A stretch of 23,148 nt of DNA from the NCBI GenBank assembly GCA_039024315.1, contig JBCCQN010000129.1, positions 1 to 23,148 of the forward strand, written 5' to 3'. Positions 1 to 7,841 of the stretch are shown piece by piece. The notes beneath the pieces are model-generated. The model saw only the letters and a program-made list of their open reading frames with translations. It did not search any database and had not been told where the DNA came from. Each line of letters starts with the position of its first letter. Positions within the stretch are counted from its first letter, which is position 1. A program made the position numbers and the translations under genes. The stretch is from JBCAWW01 sp039024315. Its GTDB lineage: Bacteria > Bacteroidota > Bacteroidia > J057.

Positions 1-1508
1 TCCTCCATCAGCCCAAACTCAAAACCCATGATGAGCAAAATGAAGTAGCCTGCGCCTAAAAAGTGGGTTACAAACCGTCTACCAGTCAGCCCAGCCAAAA
101 AGAAGACCAAGGTTATATAGAGGCAATAATTTAGCCACCCTAGCTTATAGCCCAAACAATCACTGATATAGAGACCTAAGTCAATTTCACTGGCCCCTCC
201 TTTGGCAATTTGAATCATAATACCAACGGAGATAAAGAGGAGACTTAAGACCAAACCGACCCCGTACATAGCAAATAGCTTTGAAAGCTGACTGAGCCAA
301 ACAGGCACAGGTAGCGAACCAGTGATTTGGGAAATTTTGACGGTTTTTTCTTTAAAAAACAGTTCTCCCGACCAGATTATCAGCAGTATGGTGATAAATA
401 CGCCCGTATTGAGGCGAAAAACCGTCATAGAAGAGCTTACCGGCATCTGCGGCCCTAGGTAGTAGGTGGCATTCCAAAAAAGATTGGATAGGAGAACAAA
501 TAGAACCAGAATCCCCGCAATAACCCGAAAACTTATGGGGCGTACCACATTTTTAAACTCAAGCATCGTCAATCGCCAAAATTTTTGGAGAAAGGCGGTG
601 GTGTCATAGCGCAGGGAAAGAGAAGGCATGGGATTAAAGCTTCCTTTCAAAGAGCCAGCCATCGGCGACTTAGTGGGGGCTTGTTTGCTTTTGGCAACTT
701 TCTTGCCACCAGCAAAAAAGTACTTAAAATCGAATCTAAAATAGGCGGCGGTTAAGAGTGCTAGGGAGATACAGAACCAGATTAGGCGATTTAGTAGCAA
801 ATATCCCGAAAAGGAGATATAGGCAGCATTACGATCCGCGATGGACATCATATCGATTTGCTGCGCGGTAGCCACGTAGGCAAAGGCTTCTGCCAGCAGA
901 TTGTGAGGAGCATAGCCGCCTGATTCGGCATTGGTTTGCATCAGCAAAAAGGAGAGTACTGTTACAAAAACAGCGAGGTATCCTGCGGCAGGTTTTCTAA
1001 ACAACACAATGGCTGCAAAGCAAAAACTCGTCAGTAAGAAAAGATTAGGGACTGTCAAAAGGAAAAATCCATGTAACATGGGTCCTATCGGAGCCGGGCC
1101 AATCATAGAAGCTTCCCCAATACCCGAGAAGGGGACTAGCAACATCCCTAACAAATAGAAAAAGGCAATGATGACATTGATCAGAAAAGCGGAGATAAAT
1201 TTCCCCAAGAAAAATTGCTTACTACTGATTGGCAAAGTATATACCCAAGCGGCTGATTTGTACTGTAGGTCTTTATATAGCGTAGGTCCGGTGATAATGG
1301 CCACCACCACTACCAGTAAGAGGCCACAGGCAGCAAGATTTTGATAACAAACCCCAGCTGAATTGATGAACATACCGTCGCCTCCGTAATAATCATAATA
1401 ACCCTTGGAATACCAGATCCCCTGAAAGATCATCATGAACACAAAAAGTAGGGTCAACCACTGCGAGAATCGCGCTTTGAGCTCGAATTTGATAATGCTA
1501 GCTAACAT
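1..1508 (-). CDS. ABC-2 type permease, N-terminal part of a probable permease/M1 aminopeptidase fusion (partial)
   Basis: An open frame runs from an ATG at 1508 (complement) to the window edge, about 502 codons with no stop. The first residues (MLASIIKFELKARF) lead into a highly hydrophobic protein with two blocks of membrane helices, roughly residues 15-260 and 340-502, separated by a basic linker (GGKKVAKSK). The second block carries WSGELFFKEKTVKISQI, followed by PVPVW. This tandem two-block layout and the 'GELxxxEKxxxIxxxxxxxPVP' stretch are what I know from Bacteroidetes proteins in which an ABC-2 permease is fused to a C-terminal M1 zinc aminopeptidase. The peptidase part would lie outside the window, so the fusion is inferred. 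The start overlaps the end of the upstream ATPase gene by 11 bp, so the two are very likely translationally coupled and form one transporter. The substrate is unknown; the position after a siderophore importer may or may not be meaningful. Confidence 0.8.
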   Translation of the reverse strand, partial: MLASIIKFELKARFSQWLTLLFVFMMIFQGIWYSKGYYDYYGGDGMFINSAGVCYQNLAACGLLLVVVVAIITGPTLYKDLQYKSAAWVYTLPISSKQFFLGKFISAFLINVIIAFFYLLGMLLVPFSGIGEASMIGPAPIGPMLHGFFLLTVPNLFLLTSFCFAAIVLFRKPAAGYLAVFVTVLSFLLMQTNAESGGYAPHNLLAEAFAYVATAQQIDMMSIADRNAAYISFSGYLLLNRLIWFCISLALLTAAYFRFDFKYFFAGGKKVAKSKQAPTKSPMAGSLKGSFNPMPSLSLRYDTTAFLQKFWRLTMLEFKNVVRPISFRVIAGILVLFVLLSNLFWNATYYLGPQMPVSSSMTVFRLNTGVFITILLIIWSGELFFKEKTVKISQITGSLPVPVWLSQLSKLFAMYGVGLVLSLLFISVGIMIQIAKGGASEIDLGLYISDCLGYKLGWLNYCLYITLVFFLAGLTGRRFVTHFLGAGYFILLIMGFEFGLME

Positions 1509-2400
1509 ACTGCTTCGACTTTTGGTTGGACTCTTTTTGCGCAACTAGATTGAAATAAGCATCCTCCAAGGTCGGTGCTTTTTGCCAAAACGCTGTCGCC
1601 GGCAAATCATCCGCCACTACGGTAATGATCAATTTACCAAGGTGATAGCGAGAAGAAATCACTTGATATTGTTGTTTGTATTCGGCCAAAGCCTCTCTGT
1701 CAATCTGTAATTCCCACAGCTTACCCTCTAGCTTTTTCTCCACCTCCTCAGGCTTGCCTGTCAGGAGTACTTCCCCTTGGCCGATAATGGCCATTTCATT
1801 GCAGAGGGTGCTGATATCCTCCACTATGTGAGTCGAAAGAATCACCACTTTATCTTCGCCTAGCTCCGCCAGAAGATTATAGAAGCGGTTGCGTTCCATG
1901 GGATCCAAACCTGCCGTGGGTTCATCCACAATAATTAGCTGAGGCTCCCCTAGCAGGGCTTGCGCAATGCCAAAGCGTTGCTTCATCCCACCAGAAAACG
2001 AGCCTAGCTTCTTATTGCGCACCTCATACAGATTGACTTTTTGCAGCAGGGCTTTCACGATTTCTTTTCTTTCTTCCCTCCGAGTAACGCCTTTCATGTC
2101 TGCTATGTGTAGCAGGAGTTCTTCTGCGCTTACGTTTGGATATACCCCAAACTCCTGTGGCAAATAGCCTAAGACCTGACGCAGTTGCTGCGGTTGTTGA
2201 AAAACATCGATGTCTTGGAAGTGAATTTCCCCAGTATCGGCATCTTGTAAGGTGGCGATGGTGCGCATGAGCGTGGATTTTCCAGCACCATTTTGGCCCA
2301 AGAGACCAAACATACCTTTCCCAATTTGCAGGCTTACATTTTTCAATGCCTGCACTCCATTGGGGTAGGTCTTGGACAGATTATTGATGATTAATTGCAT
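1498..2400 (-). CDS. ABC transporter ATP-binding protein (ABC-2 type)
   Basis: This 300-residue protein is a stand-alone nucleotide-binding subunit that would power the permease encoded directly downstream. Visible motifs in order: Walker A GQNGAGKST (about residues 35-43), Q-loop Gln82 in YLPQEFGVYP, signature FSGGMKQR (135-142), Walker B LIIVDEPTAGLD (155-164) and H-loop STHIVED (His191). The signature and the PTAGLDP D-loop are those of the drug/bacteriocin type (DrrA/NatA-like) ATPases that pair with ABC-2 permeases. The last about 90 residues form an accessory C-terminal domain of the kind common in this subfamily. The ATG at 2400 gives a normal N-terminus (MQLIINNLSKTYPNGVQAL). The gene lies 33 bp after the second ABC half-transporter and overlaps the permease gene by 11 bp, so it belongs to the same leftward operon. 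All catalytic residues are present. Substrate unknown. Confidence 0.92.
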   Translation of the reverse strand: MQLIINNLSKTYPNGVQALKNVSLQIGKGMFGLLGQNGAGKSTLMRTIATLQDADTGEIHFQDIDVFQQPQQLRQVLGYLPQEFGVYPNVSAEELLLHIADMKGVTRREERKEIVKALLQKVNLYEVRNKKLGSFSGGMKQRFGIAQALLGEPQLIIVDEPTAGLDPMERNRFYNLLAELGEDKVVILSTHIVEDISTLCNEMAIIGQGEVLLTGKPEEVEKKLEGKLWELQIDREALAEYKQQYQVISSRYHLGKLIITVVADDLPATAFWQKAPTLEDAYFNLVAQKESNQKSKQYVS

Positions 2401-2433
2401 AGTGTAGGTGTTAAAAAATGAGGGAAGACTTGA

Positions 2434-4176
2434 TTAGACGGCTTGGCGATTTGTTTGCACTTTCCAGCCACTCGTTTTTTGCTGAGTCTCCCAAAATTTG
2501 GCGTACAGCCCTGCTTGCTCGATGAGGGCATCGTGTTTACCAGATTCAGCTATCTTACCCTGATTGAGCACGAGGATTTGATCAGCCTGTCTTATACTAG
2601 CGAGCTTGTGAGCGATGACAATGACCGTCTTGTCTTTGACCAGTTCTTGAATAGCAAGCTGGATATAAATTTCGTTTTCGGGATCGAGGCTAGCAGTGGC
2701 TTCATCTAATAAGACAATAGGGGCATCTTTTAGCAAGGCCCTGGCGATACTGATGCGTTGTTTTTGACCGCCAGATAGCTTATTTCCGCCTTCCCCTACT
2801 TTGGTGTTTAGCCCTTCGGGCAACGCATCCACAAACTCAAATAGCTGGGCCTTTTCCGCAGCCTGTCTAATGTCTGCCTCACTTGCTTCAGGATCACCAA
2901 TTTTGATGTTTTCATAGATAGTATCGTCAAAGAGGTAAACCTCTTGAAATACCTCACTGATCAAGCCATATACATTTTGCGGGGACATATCGCGCAGGTC
3001 AACCCCGCCTATGCTAATCTTTCCCTGATCTACATCCCAAAATCTGGCGATCAAGGCGCTTATTGTCGTTTTACCAGATCCAGAGGGTCCCACCAAGGCA
3101 GTCATAGTACCCGCTTTAGCTTCAAAGGAAATCCCATCTAGGACCTTATCATCGTCCAGATAACCAAAATGGACCTCCTTAAAATGAATATCATAGTTCT
3201 CTACCTTCAGCTCTCTGCCACTGCTTTGCTCCTTCGCTTCCAAAACCTCTATCATCCTAGTGAGGCTGACATTCATATAGCTTAGGATGGGATATTCAAT
3301 CAAAATGATTTTCATTGGTTCGTAGAGCCGATAGCCAACAATTAAGAAAGCTACCATAATCTGTATCTGCAGCTCTCCCCCTATGAGGAGATAGATTCCC
3401 AACCAAATCATCAGGAGAAAGAAGACCTCAAAAATGGCTCCTACCGTCAGGACCACTGGGCCTGGGATGGCCTCAGTTTTGATACTTTCTCGGCGAAGAT
3501 CTTGTAAAGCATGGTCTAAGGATTGAAAACGCTCTCCTACCATGCCATAGGATTTGATGTGCTGAATCCCCAAGACATATTCGAGGAAGCGGGCACTGGT
3601 GGTATTACGAGCCTTGATGTGGGATCTACCATACTTTTGGACGAGCCAGCCACTGAGACGGACCAAGGGTATGGCAAAAACCAAAGCAGCCAATAGGCTC
3701 GTCGCGAGCCGCCAATCCAATACGTATAAAAAGAGAGATAATACAAGGGTACCAAATAGCGCATTGGCGATATTGGTGATACTATGGCCAAAAATGTTTT
3801 CAAAGTTGGCCGCATCCTGCAAAAGCACTGAAGCTAAGTCGCCAGGGTCGCGTTTTTTATAGTAGCCTAAGGAAAGTCTTTGCAGCTTATTGCCAAGTGC
3901 CAATCGCATTTGACGACTCATTTCGTAGGTGCTGCGGTTTGAACTTATCATCGCTTTGTTGGCCACGTATAGTTGGGCAAAAAACATGAGGATCATGAGG
4001 ACCACCGTCCCCCAAATCGCTTGCTCATCGGGATCAGATTTCATCAATTCCCAAACCACAAAGAGTAGGATACCACTCGGTGCTGCTAAGAGCGAACCAT
4101 GTAACCATTCCCAAAAGAAAGCTTTCCTGATCCCTTTGGGGTCATATCGAAATGCATACAGGATGTTTTGTATCAT
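2434..4176 (-). CDS. Exporter-fold ABC half-transporter, second subunit of a YbtPQ/IrtAB-like siderophore transporter
   Basis: This 580-residue protein joins an N-terminal six-helix ABC type-1 membrane domain (about residues 25-310) to a C-terminal ATPase domain. The ATPase has Walker A GPSGSGKTT (363-371), Q-loop Gln411, signature LSGGQKQR (467-474), Walker B VLLDEATASLD (488-498) and H-loop IAHKLAS (His522), so it should be catalytically competent. On fold alone it could export lipid or drug. It is read as half of a ferric-siderophore importer because it follows a near-identical-length partner by 15 bp, and that partner follows a siderophore-interacting reductase by 1 bp. YbtP/YbtQ of Yersinia and IrtA/IrtB of mycobacteria are exporter-fold ABC pairs that import siderophores. 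The heterodimer and import direction are inferred from this context. The next gene, an ABC-2 ATPase, starts 33 bp downstream. Confidence 0.88.
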   Translation of the reverse strand: MIQNILYAFRYDPKGIRKAFFWEWLHGSLLAAPSGILLFVVWELMKSDPDEQAIWGTVVLMILMFFAQLYVANKAMISSNRSTYEMSRQMRLALGNKLQRLSLGYYKKRDPGDLASVLLQDAANFENIFGHSITNIANALFGTLVLSLFLYVLDWRLATSLLAALVFAIPLVRLSGWLVQKYGRSHIKARNTTSARFLEYVLGIQHIKSYGMVGERFQSLDHALQDLRRESIKTEAIPGPVVLTVGAIFEVFFLLMIWLGIYLLIGGELQIQIMVAFLIVGYRLYEPMKIILIEYPILSYMNVSLTRMIEVLEAKEQSSGRELKVENYDIHFKEVHFGYLDDDKVLDGISFEAKAGTMTALVGPSGSGKTTISALIARFWDVDQGKISIGGVDLRDMSPQNVYGLISEVFQEVYLFDDTIYENIKIGDPEASEADIRQAAEKAQLFEFVDALPEGLNTKVGEGGNKLSGGQKQRISIARALLKDAPIVLLDEATASLDPENEIYIQLAIQELVKDKTVIVIAHKLASIRQADQILVLNQGKIAESGKHDALIEQAGLYAKFWETQQKTSGWKVQTNRQAV

Positions 4177-4191
4177 TGGATCGGAATTGGA

Positions 4192-5940
4192 TTAAAGGGC
4201 AAATTCTTTGGATCGGATATGAGCACTCCACATTTGCTGATAGAGCGCACTCTTGTGTAAGAGTTCTTCGTGGGTTCCTTTGGCCTCAATTTGGCCTTTG
4301 TCAAACACTATGATCTGGTCAGCTTGCGCGATTGTGCTAAGCCGGTGGGCAATTACGATTACGGACTTGTCTTCGATCAAGCGGCTAAAGGCTTGCTGGA
4401 TGAGATACTCGTTTTCAGGATCGCTAAAGGCCGTAGCTTCGTCGAGGATAAGAATGGGAGCATTTTTGAGGATCGCTCTAGCAAGCTGGATTCTTTGCTG
4501 CTCTCCGCCACTGAGGTGCACGCCTGCTTCCCCAAAGCGAGTCTGATAGCCATTGGGCAATAGGCTAATAAAATTATGGCACTGAGCGGCTTTTGCAGCC
4601 TCAATGATCTCAGCTTCGGTTTTGTCCATCCCCATGCGAATGTTTTCATACATGCTCTCCTGAAACATGAAACTGTCTTGAAAGACAAAAGAGACCATCT
4701 GCATGAGGCTTTCGACCGAAATCGATTGGATATTGGTCCCCCCGATCAAGATTTCCCCTGATTGAATGTCCCAAAAGCGAGCAACTAATTGGGCCGCGGT
4801 GGTCTTACCCGCACCAGAAGGGCCGACGAAGGCAGTTACAGTTCCCTCTGGCACCCGAAAAGAGACATTATCCAAGACCTTTTGCTCGTCGATGTAGGAA
4901 AAATCGACCGCTTTGAATTCTATATCGTGCTTGGTAAGGACGACATTTTCCGGCCCTTTGGTTTGAGCTTCTGCTTGGAGGACCTGATCCATTCTTTGCA
5001 CCCCTCTATTGATCAACATGATTTGCATACCCATATTGGACAAAGCAAAGACAGGTTTGATATAGCCGACACCCAGCATCAAAAAAAGGATGACCGTAGC
5101 AAAGCTGACACCATTATTGAGGTATAAATAAGTACCTAAGACCAGCAAAGGCAGGCTAGCATTACTCATGAAGCTCATGAAAACTGCAAAAGGTGGAGCA
5201 CTCTTTTGCAACCACTGATCAGATCTTTCAATGTAGGAGTTGACAGAACCGCTAAACTGCTTAAAGCGATCCGCTGTCTGGGCAAAAATTTTCATTACGG
5301 GCATGGAGCGCACAAACTCAACTATGCCACTATTCATGTCCTCCTGTGCTTGGTGATGAAATTTCATCATCTCCTTGGTATAAGGAGAGCTAAAGACTAA
5401 AGGCATCCAAATCGCTAAAATAAGGAGCGGTACAAAGCTGATGGCGGCTAGCCGCCAATCCACATAAAACAGATAGATGATCGTTACCAGAGGTAAACTT
5501 ATTCCCTTGATAAAATCGGGGATATGATGAGCAATGAAGCCTTCAATCCTTTCGATATCGTCTGCCATGATTTTTTTAAGCGTTCCGGAACGGTAAGACT
5601 GGACTACTCCTAGCGGCAAATGCCCGAGTTTAACGGCCAGTTGTTTGCGTAGTAGGTAGAGGATATTAAAGGCTGCTACATGAGAACTCATGCCGGAGGC
5701 ATAGAAGAAAATATAGCTTCCAATTCCTGCAGCGATACCCCACACTAAATATTGCTGGATCAACTCATAATCGGCTGGTGGCTGGTTGAGTTGGATAATG
5801 ATGTAATAGACCAAGATATAGGGTATCAAGGCCAAGCCAGCATGCAGGATCGCAAACAAGCCGGATAAGAGCAGGAGATACTTTTTGGCACCTGCGATTT
5901 GTAATAGTCGAACTATTCCGTTGGGGGGATTCTTTTTCAT
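4192..5940 (-). CDS. Exporter-fold ABC half-transporter, first subunit of a YbtPQ/IrtAB-like siderophore transporter
   Basis: This 582-residue protein has an ABC type-1 membrane domain (about residues 18-315, with the typical YVDWRLAA stretch near 159-166) followed by an ATPase domain. The motifs are Walker A GPSGAGKTT (373-381), Q-loop Gln421, signature LSGGEQQR (476-483), Walker B LILDEATAFSDPENE (497-511) and H-loop IAHRLS (His532). The ATAFxDPENE form of the D-loop recalls iron-siderophore ABC pairs such as YbtP/YbtQ. It lacks the N-terminal reductase domain that mycobacterial IrtA carries, but a separate SIP reductase gene ends only 1 bp upstream of its ATG, which fits a split IrtA. It would pair with the product of the gene 15 bp downstream in the inner membrane. 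Function in ferric-siderophore import is inferred from context; generic export remains the alternative. Confidence 0.88.
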   Translation of the reverse strand: MKKNPPNGIVRLLQIAGAKKYLLLLSGLFAILHAGLALIPYILVYYIIIQLNQPPADYELIQQYLVWGIAAGIGSYIFFYASGMSSHVAAFNILYLLRKQLAVKLGHLPLGVVQSYRSGTLKKIMADDIERIEGFIAHHIPDFIKGISLPLVTIIYLFYVDWRLAAISFVPLLILAIWMPLVFSSPYTKEMMKFHHQAQEDMNSGIVEFVRSMPVMKIFAQTADRFKQFSGSVNSYIERSDQWLQKSAPPFAVFMSFMSNASLPLLVLGTYLYLNNGVSFATVILFLMLGVGYIKPVFALSNMGMQIMLINRGVQRMDQVLQAEAQTKGPENVVLTKHDIEFKAVDFSYIDEQKVLDNVSFRVPEGTVTAFVGPSGAGKTTAAQLVARFWDIQSGEILIGGTNIQSISVESLMQMVSFVFQDSFMFQESMYENIRMGMDKTEAEIIEAAKAAQCHNFISLLPNGYQTRFGEAGVHLSGGEQQRIQLARAILKNAPILILDEATAFSDPENEYLIQQAFSRLIEDKSVIVIAHRLSTIAQADQIIVFDKGQIEAKGTHEELLHKSALYQQMWSAHIRSKEFAL

Positions 5941-5941
5941 A

Positions 5942-6670
5942 TTACAGTCCTTTTTTTCCCTCTGCCCAATAAGGCGAGCTGATGATTTGTTTGCGTGAAA
6001 CCCCTTTGTTCAGTAAGCTTTTACGCAATCTTTGGATAGACTTGGCCCTACCGGTGAGATAGAAACTAGCTTCTTGCCACTCTGCCCAACTGGTTTGGGG
6101 CCATGCCTCTATATAGTCAAGAGCCTCTTGGGCTGCATACTCATGGGATTTACCCATAAGCTCTGCTTCTAGGGCAATCATTTCAGGCCAAGACTGATTC
6201 TCTGCGTCTAACTCTAACAGGCATTTAAAGGCATTTCCTTGCTTCTTGGCTTCGCTTTGAATATTCAGACAAAGGCCAAGCGAAGATTCATCGCCAAAGC
6301 AAAAATGCCGCTGCTGCTCAAATTGGTAAGCCATCTTACCACCAGGTCCCATCAACTTCATTTGATCACCAGCTTCCAAACGATCAGCCCAAATACTACC
6401 CGGACCATAGCCATGCAGATAGAATAAGACCTCACATACACCCTTTGCCTTGTCATAGTGGGAGGGAGTATAATGACGGAAGTCGGTATCGCTGATGCGA
6501 AACTCGATGACATTACCCGCATCAAACTTGGTATCGCTGAGTTCGCCAGAAAATTGGACCCATTTTAAATGAGAGTGATAGTATTTAGTCTGTGCTACTT
6601 CAACGGGCTGCATCATACCGTTGAAGACTTTTTCCATGCCATTGGCGAGCCATTTGGGTAAAGAAGGCAT
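5942..6670 (-). CDS. Siderophore-interacting protein (SIP/ViuB-type FAD-dependent ferric-siderophore reductase)
   Basis: This 242-residue cytosolic protein shows the hallmarks of the SIP family. RHYT (about residues 65-68) matches the R-x-Y-T flavin-binding motif, HGYGPGSIWA (86-95) matches the HGxGPxSxWA block, GDESSLG (126-132) matches the start of the NAD(P)H-binding domain, and PYWAEGK near the C-terminus matches the family's YWxxG ending. Family members reduce the iron of imported ferric siderophores to release Fe(II). Length fits the usual 240-280 residues. It is the first gene of the leftward operon, 1 bp ahead of the first ABC half-transporter, and divergent from an AraC regulator. 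In mycobacteria the corresponding domain is fused to IrtA. The start at 6670 is a normal ATG (MPSLPKWLANGMEKVFN), and a 19-bp metalloregulator-like palindrome lies 65 bp upstream of it. Confidence 0.88.
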   Translation of the reverse strand: MPSLPKWLANGMEKVFNGMMQPVEVAQTKYYHSHLKWVQFSGELSDTKFDAGNVIEFRISDTDFRHYTPSHYDKAKGVCEVLFYLHGYGPGSIWADRLEAGDQMKLMGPGGKMAYQFEQQRHFCFGDESSLGLCLNIQSEAKKQGNAFKCLLELDAENQSWPEMIALEAELMGKSHEYAAQEALDYIEAWPQTSWAEWQEASFYLTGRAKSIQRLRKSLLNKGVSRKQIISSPYWAEGKKGL

Positions 6671-6734
6671 ATCAGATTAAATTAAGCGTTGCTCGGAGAG
6701 ATGAAGAAAATGCTATATTAATAAATTATGCTTA

Positions 6735-6753
6735 ATTTAGAATCAGTCTAAAT
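6735..6753. promoter_or_regulatory. 19-bp metalloregulator-like operator (box 1)
   Basis: The sequence ATTTAGAATCAGTCTAAAT is a perfect inverted repeat with 7-bp arms and a 5-bp spacer. It lies in the 162-bp divergent region between the SIP/ABC operon and the AraC/PepSY/ChaN operon, so one site could control both. Boxes with the same arms recur at 11275-11293 and, with two-base changes, at 21411-21429. A 19-bp 7-5-7 geometry is that of DtxR/IdeR-family sites, and Fur boxes are also 19 bp. Which regulator binds is not shown by the sequence. Confidence 0.6.
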
Positions 6754-6759
6754 AAAATT

Positions 6760-6775
6760 ACATATTCGAATATGT
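6760..6775. promoter_or_regulatory. 16-bp palindrome in the divergent promoter region
   Basis: ACATATTCGAATATGT is a perfect self-complementary sequence 6 bp from box 1, about 57 bp before the AraC gene start. It could be an operator, for example for a second regulator, or an AT-rich promoter element. AraC-family proteins usually bind direct rather than inverted repeats, so the binder is unknown. Confidence 0.3.
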
Positions 6776-6832
6776 GAATTTTATAAGTCAGACCCTGTAC
6801 GCAAAACGGAGAAATAACTACGCAAATCAGAA

Positions 6833-7819
6833 ATGACGATAAAATTTGAGTATGAACAGCTAGAGGAAATCCTTTTCCAAAGCTCCTATCCAAAGGGTTT
6901 TGTCTCTTCAAATGACGGAGGCCTGACAGAGCGCTACTATTCGGCAGAAATGCTGCGAGGGCTGGGCGGCTACAAAGAAATATTCATGGAAAATATCCAT
7001 ATCGGCTACGGGGATATGCAATTAGAATCCATCACCGAGGTCAACTTCAAATCGGAAATGGAAACCGTCGAGCTCCACTTTGCCCTAGCTGGTGATGTGC
7101 TGACTCAAGACGCAAAATCCAAGCGAGAATTCCTTTTTGGAGGGAATCAGCATAATATAGTTTACGCCTCAAACTTCTGTGGGAAGGCTCATTTCCCTAA
7201 ACGAAAAGATTTTAAGGTATTTGAAATCAACATGAGCCCAGAATTTTTCCAGCGTTTCTTGCCAGAAAACAAAAAATTATTTCGCTCTTTTAGACAAGCG
7301 ATTGAAAGAAAAGAAAGTCGCCCTCTTAGTCCCCACAATTATCCTATAAGCCCCGCAATGGGGCACCTGATCCAGGAGATTCTCCACTGCAATCGTAAAG
7401 GCATTTTCAAGCGGATTTTTCTTGAATCCAAAGTTACCGAATTGTTACTCCTACAGTTGGAGCAAATTGCAGGCTTTGACGCCGCGAAAGCATGCTTTCT
7501 GAACAATCACGAAATCGACCGGATGTATGCGGTGAAAGAATATCTAGAACGTAATCTAGACCAAGCTCAGCCAATCTTTCAATTAGCCCAAAGATTTGGT
7601 ACCAATGAATATGCTTTGAAGACGGGTTTTAAAGAAGTATTTGGTACTACAGTTTTTAACTTTTGGCAATCAGCTAAAATGAACGAGGCCAAAAAGATGT
7701 TGTTGACAGGCGAGCTAAACGTGAGTGAAGTGGCGGATCAAATTGGCTATAAAAATCCCCAACATTTTAGCACCGCCTTTAAGAGAAAATTTGGTTATTC
7801 GCCCAGTAAACTGAGATAA
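6833..7819 (+). CDS. AraC-family transcriptional regulator, PchR/YbtA-like
   Basis: This 328-residue protein has a variable N-terminal sensor region and a C-terminal AraC double helix-turn-helix (about residues 228-328). The latter is recognisable by IFQLAQRFGTNEYALKTGFKEVFG (first HTH) and VSEVADQIGYKNPQHFSTAFKRKFGYSP (second HTH). The length and the N-terminal style fit PchR/YbtA-type regulators, which sense ferric siderophores and activate uptake genes. It is transcribed divergently from the SIP/ABC operon and its stop codon is 22 bp before the PepSY gene. It is therefore probably the local activator of both arms and may be repressed through the 19-bp box upstream. The ATG at 6833 has no clear Shine-Dalgarno sequence, which is normal in this phylum. 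The ligand is inferred from context only. Confidence 0.88.
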   Translation: MTIKFEYEQLEEILFQSSYPKGFVSSNDGGLTERYYSAEMLRGLGGYKEIFMENIHIGYGDMQLESITEVNFKSEMETVELHFALAGDVLTQDAKSKREFLFGGNQHNIVYASNFCGKAHFPKRKDFKVFEINMSPEFFQRFLPENKKLFRSFRQAIERKESRPLSPHNYPISPAMGHLIQEILHCNRKGIFKRIFLESKVTELLLLQLEQIAGFDAAKACFLNNHEIDRMYAVKEYLERNLDQAQPIFQLAQRFGTNEYALKTGFKEVFGTTVFNFWQSAKMNEAKKMLLTGELNVSEVADQIGYKNPQHFSTAFKRKFGYSPSKLR

Positions 7820-7841
7820 GGCAGTTCAATTACGATCTATT

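Noticed and set aside
931..1158. Plus-strand 75-codon open frame
   Set aside because: It is antisense to the permease gene, whose minus-strand frame is continuous and membrane-protein-like; it has no recognisable features.
3537..3815. 92-codon and similar frames within the ABC transporter genes (both strands)
   Set aside because: They are shadows of long frames with complete ABC motifs and show no independent coding features.
2434..5940. ABC pair as CydDC or MsbA-type exporter
   Set aside because: No cytochrome bd genes are adjacent, and the operon link to a siderophore-interacting reductase and a PchR-like regulator favours the YbtPQ/IrtAB reading; export cannot be fully excluded.
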